A stretch of DNA of 64,000 nucleotides from Austropuccinia psidii. Its lineage: Eukaryota; Basidiomycota; Pucciniomycetes; Pucciniales; Sphaerophragmiaceae. Where the stretch lies: assembly GCA_023105745.1 (NCBI GenBank), contig JALGQZ010000001.1, forward strand, positions 42,618,082 to 42,682,081, written 5' to 3'. Of this stretch, positions 37,028 to 51,821 are shown piece after piece. Position 1 is the stretch's first letter, and each line of letters begins with the position of its first letter. The notes beneath the pieces were generated by a model that made no database searches, was not told the DNA's origin, and was given only the letters and a program-made list of their open reading frames with translations. A program made the translations under genes and the position numbers.

Positions 37028-37618
37028 TGAATCAAGACAGGAAAAAGAGGGCTTATGTCAGTTAAGACTTCTTACAAGGCTGGTTTTGCATGTTTAAGAA
37101 TGGCCTCTGGGCTTGTATATTATTACAGTATGCCCCTGTATAATGACAGTGTGGTTGAATCAACAATTCCACGTCAGAATTACAGCTTTTGGTACCCTGT
37201 CACACTGTTTGTGTGCCAGTATCCCACAGATACACTTGTGGTTTTCAAGTGTATTCTGTACAAGTGGTTTTGTATAAGTGTTATTGAGTCAACAATACAC
37301 TTAATCCACGCCTCAACTGATGGTTTTTCAGTCAGAGGTGTCCTTATTCAGTCAAGAATACAGGACTTATTGATGGCTTATGTGTTTTTATATACAAAAC
37401 ACGCCAAAAATAATTATTTTCAGTGGGTATTAGCCACGTGAAAAATACTCTTTTATAATATGAGTATATGAAAAAGATAAAAATATATAAAATATATATA
37501 TTTAAATGGAAATTACGCCTAAAAAAGATAAAACAATGTGTTAATAAGTCATAAAAAAGAGAAAAGACTTACTTGTAAGGTCCAAAAAGTTAAAAAAAAC
37601 ATGGCCAGGCCCCCAAAA
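37028..37618 (-). other. Gypsy-A untranslated leader with primer-binding site
   Basis: Directly inside the 5' LTR the minus strand reads TTTTGGGGGCCTGGCCATG. A TGG-starting primer site would begin three bases in (TGGGGGCCTGGCC). Gypsy-B has the same 16 bases at 55357-55372. I cannot name the tRNA. A GTAAGT donor (37567-37572) and TTGATTCAG acceptor (37027-37035) suggest an intron. No long ORF in this orientation. Confidence 0.65.
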
Positions 37619-39057
37619 TGTCAGGCTGAGTCTATGATAAAGGTGTATATGAGTATTTACAAGCTTTAACTATGACTGTGACATGGTAAAAATGCTTTTA
37701 AAAGATGATAAGATTGATAATAAATGATTTAATTTAAGATTTAAAGGGCTTTACTATAAAGATATAGTGGTGGTGAGCGCTGTTGAAAGCCCTGGGTGCA
37801 GCTTTACCTGTTGGATTACAATAATAAAGACTACAATACTTTAAATTAAGAGTATACCTGATTATTTAACCAAGAGTAAAACTGTTTTTGACAGTTTACT
37901 ACGTAGGTTATTCAAGAGCAGGATGAGGAAAGGCTTTTGGCTGTGATAAGCCCTCCTTTTATCCTAAAATTGAGGTGGAAAGGCTGCTAAACCTTTCCAC
38001 GTAGAGGAAGTGAAGATTTTTCACTCTCTATGACAGGCTTGTGGTTTGCAAACAGCCTGTATACCCTGTATTGGGCTCAGATGTGGTTTTGAAACCACAT
38101 CTGGGCAGTTTTCACCAATACAGGGTGAAAATTTTCATCTGGGGACCTCACAGCCTGATTCTGACGTGTATGACGCGTATAATGCTGTACAGAAACTGTA
38201 TGGGACCCCAGTATTGACTGACATATGAGGTATTGAAGTAAAAACATGCTTCTTCGTCTATTTGACACCTCATATTCATGGTTATGGGATATTATCCCAT
38301 GGTAAGGCTGTATCTGACAGCAGGTGGGATTTTGACCTTAAAATGGTCATAACTCTGTCAGTTTTTGAGATATCAAGCTCAACGTTGGTTCATTGAATAG
38401 CTCTGTATGAGCTCTACACAATGGTACCCAATTTGACATGGCTATCATTAAATATGACAAAGTTATCCCATGTACAAGTATTTTTGTACATTGGCGTGGT
38501 CTGGTCAAAAGCTGTATTAAGCTTGTTTGGCCAATAACTTCTGTTGTAGTTGAGTTATGAGGAAATGGATGATACCATCAGATAGCCCTGATTGTGACCT
38601 TTCCAAAAAGACCCCACTTTAAGTATCTCACACTAAAACTGTAAAAGTTAGATGAGAGGTGAATGTTTTGTTCACCCTTATTTGGTCTGAATTTGACCAT
38701 AACTCAAGTAATACTGGTTCTAGCTCAGTTTGGCTGGTACCATTGGATAGCCCTGGCTTAGAGCTTCATTTTGAGTACCCATTTGATGGGGTTAAGCCTC
38801 TCCTTCTAGATTTTAGATGAGAGGTGAAAATTAAGGTTTATGCTCAGCAATAACTTTGAGCAGGAATAACTTTGTTATTTCTTGTCCTATGCTGATGGGA
38901 CTTGTATTTTCAGGAAGAGGTGAGTTTCCTCTTTCTTTTGATACCTTTTGAGCTAATTTGGCTCAGTTCCATGTTTTGGTGGTATTTTGGTTATACCATT
39001 GGTTTATGGTATTTTGGCTGTCATGCTTGTGCTCTGGTTTTGAGTCACAGGCTGACA
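37619..39057 (-). repeat. 5' LTR of Gypsy-A
   Basis: 1439 bp, same length as the 3' LTR, with TG/CA ends and followed on the right by the target copy CATAT. Contains the nested hairpin at 38064-38125. Confidence 0.96.
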
Positions 39058-39062
39058 CATAT

Positions 39063-39375
39063 TGAAACTGTAACATTTATGTAAAAATATATAGGAAATA
39101 ATTCAAGTTTTAAATTTTTTTGTTCATGAAAGTATCTGAAATAGAAAAATTAAAATATAAGGTGAATGAAAAAAATCAATTTTATCATGTATTGTTAAAT
39201 TATTGAGCTTTGAGAGTTTATAGAAAACACTGATATCAAGCCAATTGAATCAAACCCCTGTGACTTGTATATCTGCCTTCAAGTTCTTCAAAAACTTCTT
39301 TTTAGAAATCCAACTTCTGTCTCAGCTTCTACCTGAGTCCAATCTATATTCCACGTCACATTCTAAATGAACACC
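39063..39375. other. AT-rich spacer
   Basis: Nothing recognised between the Gypsy-A insertion and the Copia solo LTR. Confidence 0.6.
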
Positions 39376-39710
39376 TGCTGTCAGGTGTAGACACTTTGAT
39401 AATGGTGAATAGAATGATAGTCAAAAACTAAATACGCATGTAAATAAACCAGAAATACATAATTCTGTCTCAGCAAGATTCTCCCTCAGGGGAGATTTCT
39501 CTTATATTTTTCTTTCTATGATTAACTAATTTATAAATTTTTTGGAATCTTAATTAAACATTAGGTACACACAAAAAGGGGAGATAAACTATTAATTAAA
39601 GCAGTAATTTTTAAATCTTAAATCTATTTTAATTTTAGTAGTAGTCAATCCTAGTATTATACTTTAGTAATCTTATACAAATAAAATTCTTCCAAACTGA
39701 GGGTATAAAA
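39376..39710 (+). repeat. solo LTR of the Copia-2 family
   Basis: Collinear with 19837-20187: TAAATACGCATGTAAATAAACC-like block near 39430, TCAGGGGAGATTTCTCTT, ACATTAGGTACACAC and CTTTAGTAATCTTATACAAATAAA, ending GGTATAAAA where the full copy has GCTATAACA. The left 40 bp are more diverged. No primer site follows. The bases GAACA occur at 39369-39373 and 39711-39715 and could be a target duplication if the left end has shifted by two bases; uncertain. Confidence 0.78.
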
Positions 39711-42700
39711 GAACAATCATATCTTATTGTTCAATCTGTTAAATCAAGTAATTCACAATTTTTTGTTTTCCAAAATAGAGAAGGTGGTTCTTAATGTTTA
39801 TGTAATGATTATTTCAAGTGAGGATGTACCTTCCCAGAGCACAAATTTCAATTTCAGTTTTGTATGCCAAAGACCCTTTTCTTAGAGATCATAGAGAGAT
39901 TACAAGAGCACAATATTTATTGTAAACAAAAAAGGGGTGAGGCAGCTACCCTTTGCATAAAACAACATGAATTTATATATTTTTTTCATGGACAGAATTT
40001 TTGCAAGAAAGATGGTCTCTCGGCTTATAGGGAGAGTTTTTCATTACTTTTTCAATGAGACTATGTATTATCAGCAGATAAAATGGAAAAATACTTGTTT
40101 CTTGAGGAATCAACATCATTTTTTTGCCTCAAAGTTTTTTCAGAAGATATAATCACAATTTATTGAAAAGAGTACTCATGAGGCCCTAATATCATGAGAT
40201 GGAGGTAATAATTTACAAATATGGGAAAAAAGGCTTTCCTTCCTGTATAGGAAGCCTTTCATTGTGTGTAAAAAAACTTTCCTCAAGCTTGGGGAGGACG
40301 GTTTTAATGGAAGTAAAAAGAACACTGATAAATTTAGAAGGATTGGCCTCTAAGAGTCACCAAATTTTTCTTGAGTTCTTGGGTACATGAGGATCTTTGA
40401 ATGAGATAAAGTTCCTTAATTTAATAAACCTGTTATATGAATTATTAAAAGGAATTTGAAACCAATGTCAATTTCAATGTAAATAACAATAATTACAAAT
40501 GCATACTACCTTTTGGATGGTATTTATCCTGATTGGTTTTTTGAATTAAAAGCTTTTCCCATTCATGGAAAAAATAAGGAAAGATGTTATTGGAAAGGAA
40601 TTAGAGTGAAATCAAAGATATCAAAAGGAAACTTTGTGAAGTATTGCAAGAAATATTGGAAATCCTGAGCCAACCTTCTTTAATATGGATATTCAAAAAA
40701 ATAGAAAAACAACATGTATTGGTGCATAATTTTTCACAATATGTTTGTTTAGAACAGAAAAAACATATGACCTCTTCCTTCTTGAAAAACCCTCCACAAA
40801 TTCAGAAACAACAACTCTAACACATTATTATCCTAACTTGTTTCATACCATAGAAAACTAAATTAAAAAGGACAGGCACCTCAAAATTGTGCTCTCCACA
40901 AACAGCTAACAGAAGGACTAAACATTCACAGCTGGATGAGACATGGAATAAATTCTGAATGAAGGTTAGTAATAATCTAATAAATTATTAATAGATAAAC
41001 GTATAAGATCAAAACAAGCCAATTTTTCATATTTTCTTATACATTTCTTGCATAATTTATTTTTTTATAAAATATTTTCAATTTTAATATTTCTTTTCTC
41101 TCTTCATCATCCAATTAATCCTCTTTTTATCAATTATTTCTCTCTCCTCTTGTGATGTTTCCATTTTTTGAACCTCTGGTAGCTCCTCATTTTCTTTTGC
41201 ACTTTAATTAATGGCTTAAAGGTTTTTTTTAGAGCCTCAAGTGCTTTTGAATCCAGCTTTAACCTTTCTTCATTTTACTCCTGTTTTATTTTTATGTACT
41301 TTAAATTCTTTGTTCTCATTGATAAATCATCAAATGGGGTCTGTGCATCTGGAACAGAGGATATTAAGAATCTTGAAGGAGTAGAGTGGGAACTCTGTTG
41401 CATTTATAGTGTTGCTCCCAGATCATTTCTTGCATTGAAACCCTCCTTTAGCTATTTTGGTGAGTCAAAAACTACCTCCCAATCTTTCTCAATATTTAGT
41501 TCTTGCACCAAGTTATCTTCTTAATATAGCTCCCTCTCCATTTTCATCCAATACCTAGGTTATTCACCTCTTGATGGGCTGATACAGATGAAATTATAAA
41601 TTTCTAATAAATTAAGTGTAGCAGTTTTCATTTCAAGACAGCTAAGATGAAAGAAATAAAATATTAAATAAAAAATATAAAAAAAGAAAATTGAAACTAT
41701 ACTACTGTAAATATATTTTTTCATAACAACAAGAGTGCACTCTTTGCATAGTATTAATTTCCTCACAGCTCTTTTCATAAAATTTCTCTCAAGTTTTATT
41801 ATTTGAACTGCTGGTATCATCAATTAAATGAAGCCAGGAGATTGAAAGATGTTCTTCTTCAGTTGGAAGCCAGTTTTAATGTTGTTTCTTCATTTTAGGA
41901 TTACTTTCCTAATATTAAATAGTTTTTATTGACTAATCTTTTTCTTACCTTTTGTTACAAGAGTTTTGATTGTAAAGAATAAGTGGTATATTATAAAATA
42001 ACTGAGATTTTAATAAGGTGTAATATTACAACAAGTTACAATACAGTTATTGCAAACATAACTTCATAAACCTTTATTCCAAAATCACTTGATGTTGAGG
42101 AGGAAGAAATTATACTAATTCTATTGCTATAAATATTTTCCAGAAAATTAATATGGGAAAAATGCAAAAAAATCTGTAAGCTCCTTCCCCCAAACAGGCT
42201 TAGAGAAACTGCTGTAAATTCTCTGAGTAAAACAATCAAATAAAGTAGCTTTTCATAATGAAAAAACTCAGATACCAAAACATGATAATGTATCTTTCTC
42301 CAAATTATATTTTCAAGATAGAAATTTCTTCAAGCTCAACAATTAATAATATGGTGTAGTTTTATTCCTAATACTCAGACTTCTGACCACCTTATATGAG
42401 ATAGATATTTATAATTATATAAAACATTAATATATAACGGTATTTGGTAAACCCACATATATTTTTAGTAAAAACACATAAGGGGTGCCCTGGACCCATT
42501 ATTAATTAAAATGAAGCCAAAAAAAAACCAGTATTGACAAAAAACATGCCAAAACCCCCCAGAATATGGAATTTTTGATCACATATATGGCACAGTTAGC
42601 TCAATATATAACATTTTTTATTCCATAAATAGCACTTTTGATTCTAATTGTGCCATTTTTGATTCCACTAATGACATAAATTACATTTTCAATTTCATTA

Positions 42701-45700
42701 ATTCCGTGAATGGCATTTTTAATTTACTTACAAACATGAACAAAAGAACACTTTTTGGGCCTACAATTGTCCCACCCAAAAAAAGTCCCAAAAATATGGA
42801 CTTCTTATTCTTTACTCTCAGAATTCTTCTCTTAATTTTAGAAAATAAATTATGGAAATTAATAAGCAGGAAGCTTTTTAATGAATTTTTTCAAAAAAAA
42901 AAGGCCAATTTGGAGATATTTGTCAAAAAACAATCAAAAAATTTGGGGATCTTGACATCTCATGTTGGGAAAAATATGGCAAAAAAATTAAAAAAATACT
43001 CAAAACTAAGCCTAAAGATTTTTTGAAAAAATATTTGAACACTTACTTGGTTTGGTCATAATTGGTAAAAACAAATAAGGTCTTACATGTTTTTTCCAGC
43101 AGCCTATATTATTTACATGTCTCTTTATAATTATATGAGATTGTATCAGTTATAAATATATTTAGGATATTATAAGGGATGAATTTAAGAATTGGAGGAT
43201 GTCAGTGGCTATAATATTTTATTATTATTATATTACACTCTTCCTCAAATGAGAAATTTAATTCTATTCAGATTCTGATACTTATGAAAGGCTATGAGTC
43301 AGTGTACCTTCTCTTATCTCACACATATCAAAATATTGTATTCTAATAATATTATTATATTATTTCTAATCTTCATACGTTAAACCCAAACTGTGTTATT
43401 CCTAATACCTAAAAGCATATTATGGATATAATCTCACAAAATTTATGAAAGAGCACACCTTAAGTAGCTATATCTTATTATTATCCATTATGAAAATAAT
43501 AATTTAATTTTTAAAGGGCGGGTTGAATGGAGGAACTTATGTTAATTGAAAATATTTTAATTGCTAGTTCAAAAGGGAATCAAGTATCTAAATAGAGGAA
43601 TCATTTTTTTTATATATTTAATTGAAAAAATAGAGAAATTATTGCTGAATGACTACCACATGTTTGTTGTATTTCAGTGTATTTTCTAACTAATCCAGAT
43701 CTATGAAAATATGCTCTTATGGGTTTCCAGAGGAATCAATTATGAAGCTTCATATGACTATATATTTAGATATAATATACTATTTATTATTCATTCACAC
43801 AAGACCAAAAACTACTCTAATTCCTATTATACAGCCAAATTTTCTTATACCTACTATCACTGAATCTCTACCAAAAAATATGTTTTTATTGAATATTATG
43901 TTATTTAGCTACTAGTGATAGCTTTGGCAATAAAAGGTAACTATTTGTGTAAAAAAGTGTAAAATTTTGAGGATATTTAGAATTCAAGCCAAATATTGTA
44001 ATTGTTTTTGGCAATTTCTTCTTATTTTATGCTTATTTGAGGAATTATTAAGCTCCAAAAATGAATAAATAAAATTTATGAAAATTTGACCAAAGCAGTC
44101 AGCTTGGTCGATTTCTTTCATGCACACAAGAAAAGCTAAAGATTATTTTCCCCTTATGGAATCCAATAAATTTGGAAAATTATATTTTTCTCAAAATATT
44201 ATTTTTCAGAAGGTTATTTTAGTGCGTAAATTTCTTTAAAACTTCTTGTTTTATCTTGGTGATCTAATTGAAATTCGATTTTGGCATGAACTTTAGTAAA
44301 AGTATGATCTCATACAAAGTACTGTTTTAAGGAAAGCTATAGATCTTAAGCTTTCTCCAAAGGATTTTTTCCTTCACATAAGTGGAATAAAGTGCTACAG
44401 CTTTCATTTTGCACATGAAAGAAACTGACCAAATTAACCAATTTGATGCAATAAATTCTGAATTAGAATGAAAAATTTGTTTGTAGATTGATAATCCCTT
44501 TAAAATTTTGAACAAATCCGCAAAAAAATTAAAATAAATTTGTGAAAAAATTCTTAAAAACAACACAAACCTTATGTGTTCTTAACAAACCCTTATTTTT
44601 ATTCATTATTTATTTTCGATTTACATTAATTTAAATTGAACCACAAGCTTAATTTGATAACAATATGTACTGCCACATAGTCTTATTATTAAATATCTTT
44701 TGATCTTTATTCATGTCAATTTCAATATTAAGTTTAAGATTTCAACATCTCAGCAAAATTCCACAAAAATATAAATTGATATCTTGAACTATATTTTTGC
44801 GATAAAACTTATTTTTTACAAAGAAAATTTCAATATTTATTTCAGTAATAGAATTTGAAAGGTACTAATTTCTTGAGAAAAATAAAATTTAATAAATTAA
44901 TCATATTTAATCTTTTGATAGTATCCTTTCTATTAAAAAGGGTGTTCATTTGGTTCTATTATGCAATATTACTACAATTTAGCTCTTGAATTCGGTTTTT
45001 AACAGCTGATAAGCTCATATGAAAAACCATAACACTAATATTATTAGTTTTTTACATCGAAGGTTCAAGTGAGTTTAAGCTCATTAAAACTCTATATCAT
45101 TTATTGAATAATTCCCCCAATATTAACTAGTGTTTATTTCTCAAAAACACTGATTGAAAAAATTATATTTAAGAATTTCAAAAAAAATAGTAGTTTATTT
45201 TTCTTCAAGGAATATGCTTTTGTTTAAGATTTGGTATTTTTTGATAAGATCTATATGTGTATCATTATATTCCAACTATTAAAGTATTCCATCATACATT
45301 TAAACAAGTAAAAATTCAGAAACCAAACATTCTAATTAGATCTCTCCCTTATTCAAATATATATCCAAATCTAAATATGACTCACAATATCATAATAATA
45401 TTATGAGCTTAGAAGTTTTTATTCTTCTAATTTTTTCAAAATAAATGAGGCTTTTAATTAACTAAATTTAATTTGATATTTTTCTACTGGTATAATAATA
45501 TTTATATAATAATACAAAGTATTTCACACAAATACAATTTCAATATAGTATCAAAAGGGAATATATCCAATTCAGTGATCCAAATAAAGTCCTCATAATA
45601 CATGAAAAATATCACAATTTTCATAAATTATTAGGAATATTAATAACTAGGCTTTATTCCCCAATATCACGTATTTTCACTAAAAATATACAATATAGAT

Positions 45701-48700
45701 ATAATAAAGCCTGTTCATAGGCTTCATAGAATAATAATCCAATTTTTTGAAGTAAGCCCTTTACTATAAATAGGATAAATTCAATCTTTATGTTACATAG
45801 AATTTTTTTAAAAACATGTAATTTTTTCTTACACTTGTATTTATTTGATAAGTTTTGAAATACTTTTACCATAAGTTCACATAAGGAATGCCTGTTACTC
45901 AAATTTTTTAATATTTATTTCATTTATAAGTCTAGGTGTCCTTGGATATGAAAATTTGTTATTAGCTAAAAAATATCAATTCAATCAATTCTTTCATTTA
46001 GAAATTACTAATTATATTTGTTTCTTCTTGAAATAAGATTAAGTAAGCTAATCAAGACCTTTTATAATTTGATAATAGTTATGTGATATTGGTGAGTTTT
46101 TAGGAAAATGAATTTGGAAAAGTTTAACCATACAGTGGAAAATTCTTTCTTTTTATTAATCAAAGTACTCCATCCGAATTTTGTTAATTTTTCAAAAAAA
46201 TATAAGTTTTATTCCTGTTAGCTGAAAAAAAATCTATCTGAGGCTTAACAGTAAATATTACAGATTCAAGTTCCCCATTCTCTATTTTGATTGAAATATT
46301 AAGCTTAAAAATCATTTGGGATGATTATTCTTCAAAAATTAAAGACCTATTTCATAATTGAAGATCAAATAATTCAATATTTTAAAATTTTCCTAAAGAT
46401 GAAGAACTATTAAAGTAGAACTGAAAAAACATTTTCTTCAATTATTCATGATTTTATATGTCCTTAACTGAATAAGAGTATTTTGAGGGTTTTTCACAAA
46501 AAACAGAAATTATGGCAAGGTTGTTTCAAATATTGAATTGGAATTATTCGCCACTATTATATTCAATTTATTCTAATAAAAAGCAAAATTACTCTCATCT
46601 AATTTAAGCCAGTTTTATTTCAGAGTTCAAAATGACATAGAAATTAATATCCTCTCCTAAATTTAATAAGAAAAAACATATTATTACATGGATGATATAA
46701 AATCAAGAGGAAGAAAATTTAGATAACTCAGAATTCTATAAATAAAGGGATTAGCTAATAATATTTTAGAAGTAGTCTAAAAATACCCTATCTTTAGAAT
46801 AAATAATTTTCAACTGTAAGGTCTGCAAAAAATTTAAGAATCATTTTTTCTTAATTCTTCATGTAATTTGAAATTTATTGAAAAAAAATTGTGATTTTTT
46901 CCCCAAAAACATCTTTTGGCTAGAATGATTAAACTGGAAAATTTATTTAAAAAGGAATTTTTCAAAAAAAAATTGGTATCTTACTGATAACAAGATTACT
47001 ATTTTTTCTTACTAAAATGTTTGAAATTTTGAGAACAAATTTTCCTCAAATCAGGGCCCGCTGAGCTTTTTATTCCATAGTGTTTTAAAAGCACTGAAGA
47101 TATCTCATTCATTTACTAATTCTTTCTTCATATTTCCCAGATACCATTAATTATAAAAAAATTAATTGCATAGAATATTAATAAGTCATCTATATATGAA
47201 TTATAAAATATTTACCTTTTCAGCTCCATAATTTCATTCAGAAATTGATACACACACCGTGAAACTTTGAATTTCTGATATATATTGCCTTATTTGATAT
47301 AAAAATGATTTTATAAATATAAACTGCTGTATGAACTCTTACCATAATTCATAGTTTAAGTATAGAGAACTACATTATTTAATTTTATTAATGAAGCTTG
47401 ATATTCATTTTCTTATAAAAATCAAAATTCAAAAAATTACTGATACAAAAACTCAATATCTGAGGACAAAATTTATTCAGCTTTTATTATTTTTTGCATT
47501 TGAAGTATTTTTTCCTGAATTAAAAATAGAAAAAAGTTTTCATATCATTATTAAAATAGATAAAATCTATATAAATAATTTCTCTCAAATAAAAATTAAC
47601 AAAAAAACAATATTTTATTCAAGAGGACCTATTAATTAATACAAAAAGTTTTATTTAATTAATTTATATAATTGTAACATCAATTTGATAAGAATACTTC
47701 TTTTCAAAATGTAAATTTGGTATATTAATTTTATTATTTTTTTACTCTATGAAAATTCAATTTTTCACCTTATTTCCAGAATTAAAATAAAATAAAATAA
47801 CTAAATTAAGAAAAGAAAACTTAAATATTGTAATATCTTTACTTTACTATCTATTTTTTTCAAAAATTTTGTTTTGTTTTGGTTTTTTTAAGGTTGTTGT
47901 CACAAAAATGAAAATATCATTATTTTAATTTTTAATTCTATATATTTATTTCTCAAATTAGAACAAACTACTGACTCTTTGAGTACCAAACCAGAGAGTA
48001 CAGTATTTTCCAGAAAACACATACAATAAATGAAGCACAAAGTATTTCGCTTTTTTTAGATAAAAAACAAAGCAATGTAAATAAAAAGTAAAAAATTAGT
48101 GATTTGGTATTTCATTTAAAAGTAAAAATCACCTTTCAATGGTGTAATACACCAACAGGGTTTAAAAAAATTTATGTAAAGAAATTTAACTTCAAAATAA
48201 ATATTAGCTTAACTATAATTTTTTTGTTTTTCTGGAAAAGAGGAAATTTTTTAAGGTGTTTATAGTTTTATAAAATTGCCAAAATTGTTTTTTTCAGTTG
48301 AAAATAAAAAATTTGAAGCTTCAAATTTTACTACAATTTCACCACCTTTTTCTAACACACCCGACAATTTATCAATTACCCAGCAGCTGAAACAAAAACC
48401 TTTAAGAACTACTTGATGATTTTACATTTTGGAAATATCTTCATTTACTGATCTCTTCATAATAGAAAAAGACCTATACCTGCTCCTTAAAATTTCTTAA
48501 AACTTTTTCTCGTGGATCCAGCTTCTTGAATGATAAAACTGCCATCTTAGACAAAATTTAAGATGAGCCGCGTGTTTTACAGCAAGTAAATCAGTGAAAT
48601 GTGAATATATGCAGTCTTATTTCCAAAAAATTCAATGAAAGCTTATAATAGAGCTCAGAGTCCCAGTAGCTTCTGGAAAACCAATTATTACATTAAGCAT

Positions 48701-48730
48701 ATAACATATTTTGTCTACTTGGGGTAATAT
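39711..48730. other. 9 kb of AT-rich DNA with no recognisable gene
   Basis: All open frames are below about 110 codons, lysine/phenylalanine/isoleucine-rich as expected from composition, and without motifs. A run of degenerate units around GCATTTTTGATTCC lies at 42540-42720. A simple ATT-rich patch lies near 43220. Given how much other ORF-free DNA here is solo LTR, old LTRs of unknown families are likely but not shown. Confidence 0.6.
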
Positions 48731-48813
48731 GGTAACTTGGCCGAGTTGGTCTAAGGCGGCGGTCTTAAGATCCTCTAGCGCGAGCTGCGTGGGTTCGAAT
48801 CCCACAGTTACCA
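48731..48813 (+). tRNA. tRNA-Leu (anticodon TAA)
   Basis: 83 nt, starting GGTAACT and ending AGTTACC plus discriminator A; the acceptor stem pairs perfectly. Internal promoter A box is TGGCCGAGTTGG and B box GGTTCGAATCC. The T arm GTGGG-TTCGAAT-CCCAC is perfect, and the long variable arm (AGC-GCGA-GCT) is typical of Leu. The anticodon loop CTTAAGA (48764-48770) gives TAA. The anticodon stem GCGGT (48759-48763) against TCCTC (48771-48775) pairs at only three of five positions, which is unusual. A T-rich run ATTTCTTTT just downstream would serve as Pol III terminator. No intron is needed. Frames on the minus strand across it are artefacts. Confidence 0.9.
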
Positions 48814-49280
48814 ATTTCTTTTATCAATCTACTTACTCCTAGCACCCTCCTCTTGCCAAACTGCAGACGGTATGGGGACGTTTTGGCGGAAACCACACCC
48901 GCACGTTGGAGGTGCGCGGAAGGTGTCGCTGCATACGCCAGACTGCGGCAGTAGGCGCGGTGACTGCGCGCGCAAGCGTCTCGCTGAGGTTCATCTGGTG
49001 CGACATTGACTTGTCTATGGTATAGTAGTGCCACTCGTGTGTCCCTTACGAGGGACGGTCTTTTTTGGAAATTAGCCAGCTTCAGATTGGCTTGAAAGAC
49101 AATAGTGCAATGCAAGCGGTACATTTTTACGAGTAGGGCGATGACGTCTGTGAAAATCTTTCTGGATCAAAATACATCAAATACATCGAGAGCACCAGAT
49201 CAAAACATGCTTTAAGGAAGAAAAATTAATAAAACAATAAACGCTTCATGGCACAACGCTGTGTCACCAAGGTTGTTTGC
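48814..49280. other. spacer with GC-rich island between tRNA-Leu and the dehydrogenase gene
   Basis: 48840-49140 is strongly GC-rich with many CpG sites, in contrast to its surroundings. The 119-codon minus frame running through it and the tRNA has no motif. The stretch 49141-49280 is presumably the 3' UTR and terminator of the minus-strand dehydrogenase gene. Confidence 0.55.
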
Positions 49281-51158
<1,878 letters not shown>

Positions 51159-51788
51159 TGCGAATGAATTGAGGACGATTTTTTACTTTGGCTTTGGCTG
51201 AGCGCATTGTGCCCGTGAACCTGTCATAACGCATATGTGTGGTGTTCACCATTTAATATGGGGTTTGGAAGGTTATGGGTTAGTGCAGGCCCACCAAAAC
51301 CCATGCGATAAACCCATAGCTGTAGGAAACTATCATATAATTAATTTGTAAAGAGTCTAGCCATAATCTTCTGATAATTCACTAAGCTGGTCAGCTTGCT
51401 TGGGAAATAAAGCTGCTAAATTTCTGATATTTCCTTTTTGACAACAAAAATTAGAGGATATGGTAGTGAGGGCTCTTCAACATGGACTGCTTCAATTTCT
51501 TGAACAAAGGATTAGACTTAATAAAAAAAACTGATATTGAAAGCAATTGGGATATGTTCTCTTTGACTAGGCTCAAAATCTCATAAATAGGAATTTGATT
51601 CATGGAATTAATGACTACAAAATCCTCTGAACAGTAGCTTTCATTCTCTAGCTGCCTTCAGCAGCGATGACTCTGCAATTGTTAGGCAAGAATCCTAGTA
51701 TTGGAAGGCTCCTGGGGTGAGCCCAACAGTTGCAGGTTTGACAGAGTCATATCACACTAAATTGGTCAATATTTTAAAGGCGGTGTGG

Positions 51789-51821
<33 letters not shown>

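Larger units (their letters stand above)
29370..39062 (-). mobile_element. Gypsy-A: complete, recently inserted Ty3/Gypsy retrotransposon with target duplications
   Basis: The element proper is 29375-39057 (9683 bp). It is flanked by the 5-bp duplication CATAT (29370-29374 and 39058-39062). Two LTRs of exactly 1439 bp differ at roughly 20 positions by eye (about 1.5 percent). Between them, in minus orientation: leader with primer-binding site, ORF0, an overprinted +1-frame ORF, and one uninterrupted 1946-codon gag-pol frame. A purine tract AGAGGGATGGTA abuts the 3' LTR. All parts needed for autonomous movement are visible and nothing is broken, so it may still be active or was until recently. 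Confidence 0.96.

Noticed and set aside
42706..43026. 106-codon lysine-rich frame
   Set aside because: Composition is that of A-rich DNA; no motif, no splice context, no partner copy.
48632..49124. Minus-strand frames of 60 and 119 codons across the tRNA-Leu gene
   Set aside because: The G-F-E-P-T type peptide is the well-known false translation of a tRNA gene; the rest has no family.
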